The notes beneath the pieces are model-generated. The model was not told where the DNA came from and made no database searches. It saw nothing but the letters and a program-made list of their open reading frames with translations. A program made the position numbers and the translations under genes. This document shows, piece by piece, positions 16,541 to 25,349 of a stretch of DNA of 64,000 nt. This stretch comes from Cytophagaceae bacterium ABcell3 (lineage in GTDB: Bacteria; Bacteroidota; Bacteroidia; Cytophagales; Cytophagaceae): contig CP133159.1 in the NCBI GenBank assembly GCA_030913385.1, forward strand, positions 890,584 through 954,583. Direction: 5' to 3'. Within the stretch, counting starts at the first letter, position 1. Each line of letters starts with the position of its first letter.

Positions 16541-19500
16541 ATGAACATATCAGCTCTAAGCATTCAAAGACCTGTTTTGGCCATAGTAATGACTGTGGTT
16601 TTATTGGTTTTTGGTATAGTAGGTTTTATGTACTTAGGCATAAGGGAGTACCCTGTGGTAGAGCCAGCGGTCATTACAGTAACCACCACTTACCCGGGTG
16701 CGAATGCTGATGTTATAGAAAGCCAGGTGACAGAGCCGCTTGAGCAAACGATCAACTCTATTGACGGGATTAAGCAAATTACCTCTACTAGCCGGGAACA
16801 AGCAAGTATAATCAGGATTGAGTTTGAGGTAGAAGTGGATTTAGAAGCTGCCGCAAACGATGTGCGGGACCAAGTTTCTAGGGCGAGGAGGCAGCTTCCT
16901 CAAGATATTGATAATCCCATAGTTGATAAATCAGATGCATCTGGACAGTCTATTATATATATGACTGTCTCAAGTAATACCAGAAGTATCTTAGAGGTAA
17001 GCGAGTACGCAAATAATGTACTGAAAGAAAAAATACAAACCATCAAAGGGGTAAGTATGGTGCAGGTGTTTGGCGAAAAAAAACCTGCTATGCGCTTATG
17101 GATGGATCCTCAAAAAATGTCAGCGGCTAATGTCAGCCCCCAAGATGTACAAGTTGCCCTTGCTAGAGAGAATATTGAATTGCCTTCTGGAAGAATAGAA
17201 GGGGACAATACAGAGCTAAGTGTACGAACCTCCGGATTGTTGTCTACTGCAGAAGATTTTGACAACCTCCTTATCCGAAACGAGAACGGTCGCTCTATAC
17301 GCTTCAAGGACATTGGTTATGCAGGTTTAGGGCCTGAAAACCCCAGAAATATTCTGAAAAGAAATGGAGCGCCTATGGTTGGTGTGTCGGTGCAACCTCA
17401 GCCTAATGCCAACTCTATCGATATTGCTGATGAGTTTTATGTGAGACTTGAGCAGCTTAAAAAAGAAGTGCCCGAAGATATTGATATTGAAATAGGGTAT
17501 GACTTTACCACTTATGTTAGAAAAGCTATTGTAGAGGTTCAGGAAACTATATATGTAGCCTTTGGTTTGGTGGTAGTTGTTATTTTCCTTTTCCTGCGTG
17601 ACTGGCGTACAACCATTATTCCTGTAGTAGCCATTCCGGTTTCCATTATTTCAGCCTTCTTTATCATGTATATTGCTGGCTTCTCCATCAATATTTTGAC
17701 CCTTATGGCTATTGTACTGGCCATTGGCCTGGTATGTGACGATGCCATTGTTGTCATGGAGAACATATATAGCAAGATAGAGCAAAAGATGCATCCGGTA
17801 CAGGCAGCATTTGCTGGCATCAAAGAAATATATTTTGCTGTAATAGCTACCACCATAGCCATTGTAGCTGTTTTCCTTCCGGTGCTTTTTATGGATGGGT
17901 TGACAGGGCAACTGTTCAAAGAGTTTGGAGTGGTATTATCAGGGGCAGTCATTGTTTCCTCTTTCGTGGCATTGACACTCAGTCCTATGATGTCTTCTAA
18001 GGTGCTAAAGTATAGGGAGAAGCCTAACAAACTGTACTTGGCTACAGAGCCTTTTTTTAATAAGTTGAGCAATGCGTACCAAAAAGCTCTTGATAGTTTT
18101 TTGGAAAGGCGATGGCTGGCATGGCCTGCGCTGGGCGCATGCTTTGCTCTTGTCATATTCTTGTTCACAGATATTCACAGTGAACTTGCTCCGGTAGAGG
18201 ACAGATCAAACCTGAGGATTATGGCCACTGCGCCGGAAGGGATCAGCTATGACTATATGGAAAAGCATATGGACATGCTCAATGACTTGCTGATGGAAGC
18301 TATACCAGAGGTAAAGACACCTTTAACCATTGTAGCCCCTAGCTTTGGCGCCCCAGGTTTGGTCAATTCAGGTATTCAAAGCATCTATTTGGTAGATGCA
18401 GAAGATAGGCAAAGAAGCCAACAGGACATTTATAATGAACTTACCTTTGAATTAAAGAAGGTGACTTCTTTGAGGACAACCGTGGTGCAGCCTCCCACTA
18501 TTGGTAGCCGTTTTGGTGGCCCTCCTTTGCAGTATGTTATTCTTGCCTCTTCTTTTGACTCTTTGAGAACCGTTCTTCCAAGGTTTCTTGAAGAAGCTAG
18601 AAAAAGACCCGAGCTTACTTTTGTGGATGCTGATGTTAAATTTAACAAGCCTGAAATTACCTTAGACATAAACCGTGAAAAAGCTTCTTTATTGGGAGTG
18701 TCTGTCGAAGATGTAGCCCGTACCTTACAACTAGCCCTTAGTGAACAACGATATGGCTACTATATCATGGATGGCCGGCAATATCAGGTAATTGGACAGG
18801 TGACCCGTCAATATAGGGACAAACCTACAGATATCCTGAACCTACAAGTCAGGACTAAAAGTGGAAAGATGGTTCAGTTGGATAACATTGTAACACTTAA
18901 AGAAGAAGTAAATCCTCCGGCGAGGTACCGTTTTAACCGTTATGCATCCGCAACCATATCAGGGGGCATGAGCCCTGGGTATACCTTGGGTGACGGTATT
19001 GCTGCTTTGGATGAGGTAAAAGAAAAAGTCTTGGATGAACACTACAGTACAGCGCTGGCAGGGCAGTCTAAAGACTTTTCAGACAGTTCAAAAAGTTTAT
19101 ATTTTGCCTTTGGTCTCGCTTTGTTGCTTGTGTACCTTGTGCTTTCCGCTCAGTTCAATAGTTTCAGGGATCCTTTTATTATTTTATTGACCGTACCTAT
19201 GGCTGTCGCAGGTGCTTTGTTGAGTTTATGGTATTTTGATCAAACTTTTAATGTGTTTAGCCAGATTGGGATCATCATGCTGGTTGGACTTGTGACCAAA
19301 AACGGTATTTTGATTGTTGAGTTTGCCAATCAGAAAAAAGAGGCGGGAATGTCGGTGTTAAAAGCTGCCTTGGAAGCTTCTACTCAACGTTTAAGACCTA
19401 TTCTCATGACCAGCATGGCCACCATTTTAGGTATTTTGCCACTTGCCATGTCCTTAGGTTCATCTTCTGGTAGCCGTCAGTCCTTAGGAATTGCGGTTGT

Positions 19501-19621
19501 AGGTGGACTATTGTTTTCTGGATTTTTAACTTTGTTTATTATACCTGCCGTTTATACATGGCTGACCAGCCCGGCAAAAAAGAAGGAAGTAACATCAAAT
19601 GTGGAAGTATTGGAAGCTTAG
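16541..19621 (+). CDS. RND efflux pump, inner-membrane permease
   Basis: A 1026-residue AcrB/HAE1-type proton antiporter of normal length, with two repeats of one plus five membrane helices and large periplasmic loops. The relay acids lie in AIGLVCDDAIVVMEN and the lysine in MLVGLVTKNGILIVEFANQ, both expected for a working pump. The porter-domain sequence is of the hydrophobic-drug exporter class rather than the metal exporter class. It exports drugs, lipids or other amphiphiles; the actual substrate is unknown. Its end overlaps the start of the channel gene by 23 bases. Confidence 0.95.
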   Translation: MNISALSIQRPVLAIVMTVVLLVFGIVGFMYLGIREYPVVEPAVITVTTTYPGANADVIESQVTEPLEQTINSIDGIKQITSTSREQASIIRIEFEVEVDLEAAANDVRDQVSRARRQLPQDIDNPIVDKSDASGQSIIYMTVSSNTRSILEVSEYANNVLKEKIQTIKGVSMVQVFGEKKPAMRLWMDPQKMSAANVSPQDVQVALARENIELPSGRIEGDNTELSVRTSGLLSTAEDFDNLLIRNENGRSIRFKDIGYAGLGPENPRNILKRNGAPMVGVSVQPQPNANSIDIADEFYVRLEQLKKEVPEDIDIEIGYDFTTYVRKAIVEVQETIYVAFGLVVVVIFLFLRDWRTTIIPVVAIPVSIISAFFIMYIAGFSINILTLMAIVLAIGLVCDDAIVVMENIYSKIEQKMHPVQAAFAGIKEIYFAVIATTIAIVAVFLPVLFMDGLTGQLFKEFGVVLSGAVIVSSFVALTLSPMMSSKVLKYREKPNKLYLATEPFFNKLSNAYQKALDSFLERRWLAWPALGACFALVIFLFTDIHSELAPVEDRSNLRIMATAPEGISYDYMEKHMDMLNDLLMEAIPEVKTPLTIVAPSFGAPGLVNSGIQSIYLVDAEDRQRSQQDIYNELTFELKKVTSLRTTVVQPPTIGSRFGGPPLQYVILASSFDSLRTVLPRFLEEARKRPELTFVDADVKFNKPEITLDINREKASLLGVSVEDVARTLQLALSEQRYGYYIMDGRQYQVIGQVTRQYRDKPTDILNLQVRTKSGKMVQLDNIVTLKEEVNPPARYRFNRYASATISGGMSPGYTLGDGIAALDEVKEKVLDEHYSTALAGQSKDFSDSSKSLYFAFGLALLLVYLVLSAQFNSFRDPFIILLTVPMAVAGALLSLWYFDQTFNVFSQIGIIMLVGLVTKNGILIVEFANQKKEAGMSVLKAALEASTQRLRPILMTSMATILGILPLAMSLGSSSGSRQSLGIAVVGGLLFSGFLTLFIIPAVYTWLTSPAKKKEVTSNVEVLEA

Positions 19622-20912
19622 TTTCTGTTTATTGTTTTTGAGTACCTGCCCAATCGCTGCACAGGAAACGCTTACACCAGAAGCCGCTGTGGAAGAGGCA
19701 TTGCGCAATAACCATGATATTATTATTGCCCGGGTTGACAAGGAGACGGTGAAACAAAATGTGTATATTGGTAATGCTGGCATGCTGCCAACAATAGATG
19801 TTACAGCCACAGAGCAACACGCTATAGAAGATACCAGGTTACAGTTTATTGATGGCGATGTGGTAGATCGTGACAATGCAGCATCTAGGACCAGAAGTGT
19901 GGGGGCTTTGCTAAACTGGACACTTTTTGACGGTATGAGTATGTTTTGGCAGTATGACCGGCTCAAAGAGTTGGACGTGCTTGAAGAGTATAGGATGAAA
20001 GAAACTATCGAGAACACGGTTCAGCAGGTGCTTAATGCCTATAACAACCTTGTTTTACAGCAACAATTGCTTAATGCCTACTCAGAAGCAGCAGATATTG
20101 CGCTGCAAAAATTAAGGCTTAGTGAAGATCGCTTAGAGGCAGGGGTAGCGCCACGGGCGGAAGTTCTCCAGGCCAGGGTGGATTATAACCTCCAACGCTC
20201 TAACATGCTGCGCCAGAAAACTGAAATGCGCAGTGGGAAAATTGAACTTAACAGACTGATGGGGGTAGAAGACGCAGAATATGGCATAGAACACGACTAT
20301 AGGTTTGAAGACCGCCTAACCTTGGAAAATCTTGTTGATGAAATGACCGGAAGGAATAAGTCGCTCCTTCAGGCAGCCGTGAACAGAAATTTGGCCACCA
20401 TTGACAAGAAAATTTCAAATTCATTGTTTTTCCCCACCATAGGGTTATATGCAGGGTATAGCCTAACCACTGCTGACAGTGAGGCTAATATTATTACCTT
20501 TCGGCAAGCCGGTGGTTGGAACTATGGCATAACAGCCGCTTGGCGGATATTTGACGGTTTTAACCAGTCCAGGCAAAACCAAATAGCACGTATCAGAGAA
20601 ACTCAGAGTCAAAATTTGTTCAATATGACCAGGCACAATTTGAACTCTGAGGTAACAAATGGGTACACGGTGTATGAAAATAACCTGCTGATTCTTGAGC
20701 TTGAAGAGGAAAATATACTTATAGCCCAAGAAAACCTGGAGCTGGCTATGGAAAGGTTTGAAGCTGGTGCTATTAGTGCATTTGAACTTAGGGAAGCAGA
20801 ACTTTCATATAACGAAGTCAATAACAGGCTGGCGTCGGCACGGTTTGAGGTGAAAACGGCAGAACTGGAACTAAAGAGGCTGTCGGGGAGAATTCTTGAA
20901 GATAAAGAATAA
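19599..20912 (+). CDS. TolC-type outer membrane efflux channel
   Basis: 437 residues: a signal peptide (about 1-21, ending PIAAQ), then two outer-membrane-efflux-protein repeats, rich in long heptad helices (VLNAYNNLVLQQQLLNAYSEA, LELAMERFEAGAISAFELREAEL). It should form the trimeric tunnel through the outer membrane that completes the pump. The ATG lies inside the pump gene, so translation is probably coupled. Confidence 0.93.
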   Translation: MWKYWKLSFCLLFLSTCPIAAQETLTPEAAVEEALRNNHDIIIARVDKETVKQNVYIGNAGMLPTIDVTATEQHAIEDTRLQFIDGDVVDRDNAASRTRSVGALLNWTLFDGMSMFWQYDRLKELDVLEEYRMKETIENTVQQVLNAYNNLVLQQQLLNAYSEAADIALQKLRLSEDRLEAGVAPRAEVLQARVDYNLQRSNMLRQKTEMRSGKIELNRLMGVEDAEYGIEHDYRFEDRLTLENLVDEMTGRNKSLLQAAVNRNLATIDKKISNSLFFPTIGLYAGYSLTTADSEANIITFRQAGGWNYGITAAWRIFDGFNQSRQNQIARIRETQSQNLFNMTRHNLNSEVTNGYTVYENNLLILELEEENILIAQENLELAMERFEAGAISAFELREAELSYNEVNNRLASARFEVKTAELELKRLSGRILEDKE

Positions 20913-20984
20913 ATATTCAGTAAAAAAAATCGTTTATTTATTTGTCGTATATTTTCTACTTTTAGAGAATGGATTTTAACCCGA

Positions 20985-21132
20985 AATATTTATTAGGGCT
21001 TCGCTTGTACGTTTAGTTAAACTCAAAACAGCCAATGGTAGACATTTGTGTCGAAACCATAGTGAGACTATGAACTTTAATATACCTTGGCTTTTGATTT
21101 TTGCTTGTCATGGTGAACCCTATCTTAATATT
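20985..21132. repeat. 148-bp imperfect inverted-repeat element
   Basis: A nested, imperfect palindrome centred near 21065. The inner stem is CATAGT-gag-ACTATG (21058-21072), the middle arms are CAGCCAATGGTA (near 21029-21040) and TACCTTGGCT (near 21083-21092), and the outer arms are AATATTTATTAGGG (20985-20998) and CCCTATCTTAATATT (21118-21132). It has no open frame. It could be a decayed miniature transposon or a structured RNA; I cannot decide. Confidence 0.55.
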
Positions 21133-21139
21133 TAGGTTT

Positions 21140-21184
21140 TAACCTAGATTATGCAATAGAAAGTTCTAATGCATATTTCAGGTT
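21140..21184. repeat. 45-bp palindrome containing 31-bp repeat copy 2
   Basis: The left arm AACCTAGATTATGCAATAGA mirrors the right arm that ends ATGCATATTTCAGGTT, around a 5-base centre. Its last 31 bases (21154-21184) match 11324-11354 exactly. It lies 55 bases before the AsmA-like gene, in its likely promoter region. Confidence 0.65.
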
Positions 21185-21239
21185 TTAAACATCCTGGAAC
21201 AAATTACGTTTCTCTTTTTTATCGTACTTATCATTCTAA

Positions 21240-24200
21240 ATGAAAATGAACAAGATCGTAAAAAATACAGTAAAAAGTTTAGCTATAATCTTTGCTGTAG
21301 TTTTGCTGGTAGTCGTCTCAGCCGTAGGTGCTGCCTGGTATAATCAGGATAGGATTGCCAATATTGTCCTTAAGCAGCTTAACGATGCCCAAGAGGGACA
21401 AATGGAGGTAAGCCGGGTGCGTGTCGCTCCTTTCAGAAACTTCCCTTATATATCTATTGAACTTGATAGTCTTACCTTGTACCCAGATAAAAGTGGTAAA
21501 AGCGTTCCTGTTTACCAAATAGGAGAAGCTTATGTAGGCTTTGATGTGTATGATTTGATGAGAGGGGAGTATACCATGAAAAAAATCTTGCTTAAAGATG
21601 GTTTTCTGGATTATGTTAAGTATGAGGATGGAAAGATAAACCTGTTCATGGCCAAGTCTATTGGTGAAGAGAGTGATGACGAAGGTGGTGAAGCATCAGA
21701 AATTAACCTAGACCTTCAAGAACTGGTTATCCAAAACCTTCTGATAAAGAAGACGGACTACTCCTCTGACCAATATACAGAGGTGCAGTTGCAAGATGCT
21801 AAGGCAAAGTTTGCCTACAGGAACAACACTATAGATATACATATTGATGCAGACGCAGACCTGAATGACTTTTCTTCAGGGGGGACTTCTTTCTTTCATA
21901 ATAAGCACATGGAAGTTCATACCGATGTCCACTACGATATGAGTACCTCTTATCTTAAAGTAGATCCTAGTGAGTTTATACTTGAAGCTGCCACTTTTGA
22001 ATTTGGAGGGGAGGTGTCTGATATTGAAGATTCCATAGTTTGCAACATAGACCTGCATGCCAAAAAGTCTAACTTTGACCTTATCATGGCCTTTGCTCCT
22101 GATGAATATGTTGCGCAGTTAAAAGATTTTAATAACAAGGGTGAAATATTTGTAAAAGGAAATATTCAAGGGCCTGCTGGCTATGGTTTGACCCCGCAGG
22201 TATTTGTAGAATTTGGATGTGCCAACGCTTCTTTTACCAATACATCCAGAAACCGCAATTTGAGGGATATTAACTTTACAGGGTACTACACCAATGGTAA
22301 AGAACGCAGCATGGAGACTTCTGAAATTGCCATTAAAAACATAACCGCTAATCCCGACAACAGTACATTTAAAGGAAGCTTTAAAGTCAGAAACTTTGTA
22401 GATCCATTGATTTTTATGGACTTACATACTAAACTTGACCTCGAAGTACTATCAGAGTTTTATGCTGTAGATGGCGTAGAGTACATGAAAGGGATAGTAT
22501 CTGTAGATATGACCTTGGACGAGCTAATTGACCCCGACAGTGCTATTGTTGTAATTACCAAACTAAGAGATGGTACGGATAGCCGGATTATATTTGATAA
22601 TGTACGTGCAAAAGTGACAAATTACCCTCATGAAATATTTATCAAAAGTGGGGAAATCGATATGGCGGGTGATAATGTTATTCTTCATCATTTCAACGCT
22701 TCTATAAAAGACAGTAAACTTGATCTAAAGGGAGAGATTACTAGACCAATGGCTGTATTCCATGGCCAGCCAGGTAAAGTAAGGTTTACATTAGAAGGAG
22801 TTGCGCCAGAATTAAACCTTAAAGAACTGCTTGCGCATGACCCAGCTATGGCGGAAGAATACAATGACGTAATTAGGGACCTAGACTTTAGGGTCGACTT
22901 TATTACAACCACAGAAGATTTAAAAGAATATAAATATATTCCACAGTCAGACTTGTTGTTAGACCACCTTACCATGACCATTGATAAATATCCTCATAAA
23001 ATCAATGATATTAGTGGTAGGGTCATTATGAACGACAATAAGCTCACACTTCATAGTTTTAAGGCTTCTGTTGGCGATAATGACCTTTATATAACAGGCG
23101 ATATCCTAAACCCAGAAGCTTTAATGGATGAAAACGCCCAAAAAGAGGTGAAGTACAATACAACCATTAAGACTAAATACCTTAATGTAAAAGAACTGCT
23201 GTACTATGACGGCAAATATTTGACCAGCGATGAAATTGAAGAGGAGATTATCCGTGACTTTGAATTTGTAGGCGCGGGTAACTTTATCAGTAATTCTTTT
23301 TGTCCTAGTGGGTTCTTGAGCCATACCGATATTAAACATTTTACGCTTAGGCTTAATGATTTCCCTGCCTTGAAAGATGTAAAAGGGGTAATAGATACGG
23401 ATACTAGCGGGACTATTAGTTTAAAAGGGTTTTATGCAAAAATGGGCAGGACGGATGTTGGGCTAGACCTTACGTTGGAACATTATCTTGATACCTTGAA
23501 GTCTCATAAGCATATTAGAGGGAAGTTCAAATCTAAGATGCTGGACTTTGACGAATTGACTAATTATCAACCTGCATCTGCTAGTAACTATAATGCAGAA
23601 CCTGTTGACCACGACAGTGCTTTCAATGTTTTTGCGCTGGCATTTCCTGATATGGAGTTGGAGGTTGATATTAAAGACTTGAGGCATCATAAATATTTAA
23701 TAAGTAATATAATTGGGAAAGTTAGAAGTACACCTGACCATTTCTTGTATATTGATAAGCTTGCTTTAGATGCAGCAGATGGACATGTTGATATTGAAGG
23801 TTATTTCAATGGTTCAAATAAAGATGAGATTTACTTCTTTAGTGACATTAATCTGAAAAATATTGATATCGACAAAGTGTTCTATAAATTTGACAATTTC
23901 GGTCAGGACTATATGATTAACGAGAACCTGCATGGAATACTGGATGCTGAGATTAAGTCTAAGGTACACATGTATCCGGATTTTGTTACTGATCTTGCCA
24001 AAACGGACGCAACAGCTAAAGTAACTATTAAAGATGGGCGTCTGGAAAACTTTAAGCCTTTACACGCCATGGCTGATTACTTTAGTGATAAAAACTTAGA
24101 TAATGTTCGGTTTGGAGAAATGTCTAATACCTTTACCATTAAAGATGGCTATATCAGTTTCCCTTCTATGAAGATCGCATCAACTTTAGGGTATTTATAT

Positions 24201-24455
24201 ATAGAAGGTAAGCAAGACTTTGACAATAATATGGACTATGAGGTAAAAGTGCCACTGCAAATGGTTAAAAAGGCTGGGTGGAGTGCCGCTAAGTCCAAGC
24301 TTAAAAGAAACAAAATTGAAGAAAAAGAATTTGAAGATAAAGAAGAAGACATTATTGATGAGCAAACTGGTATACTTCGTAAATACATAACAGTTAGCGT
24401 ATCAGGTAATTCTGATGACTTCAAAGTGAGGTTGGGAAAGAGAAGGAATAAATAG
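21240..24455 (+). CDS. AsmA-like protein, large periplasmic protein with N-terminal anchor
   Basis: 1071 residues. One N-terminal membrane helix (about 14-35) is followed by a long soluble body of repeating beta-strand units (FRNFPYISIELDSLTL, GEIDMAGDNVILHHFNASIKDSKLDLKGEITRP), the pattern of AsmA-like/DUF748-type proteins. These are thought to form bridge-like lipid grooves between inner and outer membranes. The C-terminal part (TDATAKVTIKDGRLENFKPLHAMADYFSDKNLDNVRFGEM) matches the AsmA C-terminal domain. The stop is TAG, and its last two bases are the first two of the inserted MITE copy 2; without the insertion the stop would read TAA at the same place. Confidence 0.85.
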   Translation: MKMNKIVKNTVKSLAIIFAVVLLVVVSAVGAAWYNQDRIANIVLKQLNDAQEGQMEVSRVRVAPFRNFPYISIELDSLTLYPDKSGKSVPVYQIGEAYVGFDVYDLMRGEYTMKKILLKDGFLDYVKYEDGKINLFMAKSIGEESDDEGGEASEINLDLQELVIQNLLIKKTDYSSDQYTEVQLQDAKAKFAYRNNTIDIHIDADADLNDFSSGGTSFFHNKHMEVHTDVHYDMSTSYLKVDPSEFILEAATFEFGGEVSDIEDSIVCNIDLHAKKSNFDLIMAFAPDEYVAQLKDFNNKGEIFVKGNIQGPAGYGLTPQVFVEFGCANASFTNTSRNRNLRDINFTGYYTNGKERSMETSEIAIKNITANPDNSTFKGSFKVRNFVDPLIFMDLHTKLDLEVLSEFYAVDGVEYMKGIVSVDMTLDELIDPDSAIVVITKLRDGTDSRIIFDNVRAKVTNYPHEIFIKSGEIDMAGDNVILHHFNASIKDSKLDLKGEITRPMAVFHGQPGKVRFTLEGVAPELNLKELLAHDPAMAEEYNDVIRDLDFRVDFITTTEDLKEYKYIPQSDLLLDHLTMTIDKYPHKINDISGRVIMNDNKLTLHSFKASVGDNDLYITGDILNPEALMDENAQKEVKYNTTIKTKYLNVKELLYYDGKYLTSDEIEEEIIRDFEFVGAGNFISNSFCPSGFLSHTDIKHFTLRLNDFPALKDVKGVIDTDTSGTISLKGFYAKMGRTDVGLDLTLEHYLDTLKSHKHIRGKFKSKMLDFDELTNYQPASASNYNAEPVDHDSAFNVFALAFPDMELEVDIKDLRHHKYLISNIIGKVRSTPDHFLYIDKLALDAADGHVDIEGYFNGSNKDEIYFFSDINLKNIDIDKVFYKFDNFGQDYMINENLHGILDAEIKSKVHMYPDFVTDLAKTDATAKVTIKDGRLENFKPLHAMADYFSDKNLDNVRFGEMSNTFTIKDGYISFPSMKIASTLGYLYIEGKQDFDNNMDYEVKVPLQMVKKAGWSAAKSKLKRNKIEEKEFEDKEEDIIDEQTGILRKYITVSVSGNSDDFKVRLGKRRNK

Positions 24456-24708
24456 GGCCTGCTGAAAAAGTCACAAGTGTGCAAGATACGCACGGCCTTA
24501 CATGAAGACGTATTGGAATACTTCGAATGTAAGGCCATAAAGTAGATCGTGCGCTTGTGGCTAGCCCAAAAAAATATTGGACTAAAAGCTTCTCAACTTA
24601 CTGTGCATGGAAAAATCGGAAATAACCGAAAAACCCTTGCACCTATACCTCCTATTTTTTATACAAATATATACAGATCAATTTTTTGGGCGTTTTTCAG
24701 CGCGCCCT
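24454..24708 (+). mobile_element. 255-bp MITE-like element, copy 2
   Basis: Same length and orientation as the copy at 9844-10098, with about 21 substitutions and no gaps by my count. The inverted ends are AGGGCCTGCTGAAAAA and the complement of AGGGCGCGCTGAAAAA. It is flanked by the direct repeat AAAT (24450-24453 and 24709-24712). It sits inside the stop codon of the AsmA-like gene and ends 8 bases before that gene's terminator hairpin. It contains no transposase, so it must be moved in trans. Confidence 0.85.
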
Positions 24709-24716
24709 AAATAAAA

Positions 24717-24745
24717 AAGCCTCCACTAGGGAGGCTTATAAAAAA
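24717..24745 (+). terminator. Intrinsic terminator of the AsmA-like gene
   Basis: An 8-bp stem AAGCCTCC (24717-24724) with GGAGGCTT (24730-24737) and a 5-base loop. The following tract is A-rich (ATAAAAAATT) and the stem is preceded by six A, so it also fits the minus strand. Confidence 0.6.
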
Positions 24746-24768
24746 TTATAACTGAAAAAAATGCTAAT

Positions 24769-24801
24769 CCGGTTTTTCATTTCTGAAAGACCGGTTTTTT
24801 T
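24769..24801 (+). terminator. Intrinsic terminator, possibly bidirectional
   Basis: A 10-bp stem (24769-24778 with 24785-24794, one mismatch) followed by seven T on the plus strand. It lies at the stop of the convergent minus-strand gene ending at 24800, so it may serve both sides. Confidence 0.7.
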
Positions 24802-25042
24802 ACAGTTTATTTAAGGCATTATTTAAAGACGCATTCATTTCTTTGAAGCGTGCCATAACGCTATTCATAAACTCCTCATCCTCGATGACTTTCTTAGCAT
24901 CTTCGTCACCAACTACGTCCATCTCGCTAATTTTATAAACCTGTTCATACATCCCCTTCTCCAACTTTAATATATATTTCCCATTCCATGAATATATGGT
25001 GATTTTAAATTCCAGGTGAGGTATTTCATCAACGATTCTCAT
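24800..25042 (-). CDS. Conserved-looking small hypothetical protein
   Basis: 80 residues from the ATG at 25042 (MRIVDEIPHLEFKITIYSWN). The frame runs to 25135, but the extra leader is Cys/Phe-rich and unlike a real N-terminus, so I chose the inner start. It is acidic in the middle with a helical C-terminus, and has no membrane segment and no signal peptide. It resembles small uncharacterised Bacteroidota proteins with an opening strand pattern, but I assign no function. Confidence 0.6.
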   Translation of the reverse strand: MRIVDEIPHLEFKITIYSWNGKYILKLEKGMYEQVYKISEMDVVGDEDAKKVIEDEEFMNSVMARFKEMNASLNNALNKL

Positions 25043-25349
25043 CGGTATATGTAGATGTTGTTTTGAATGCTTCTCAAAGTTACAAAAAAAAAGTACGCAA
25101 AAACAGGCGAGTTTAAATGCATTTGAAAAACCCAATGTCTGACTTTGTAAATTGTTGATTTATAAATTGGTGTAAAATAAAATTGTTGTAATATTACAGC
25201 GTTTTAAGAATGTTTTAAACATGTTGACTATGCAGGAAGTACTTAAATGCTCGTTAAGAGTAGCAGGTGTAATAAGCCGCACCAAGATTTAACTTCCATA
25301 TTAAACAGTGCTATAGTATATTGCTTCAAATTTTGTAAAAACTAGAGTT

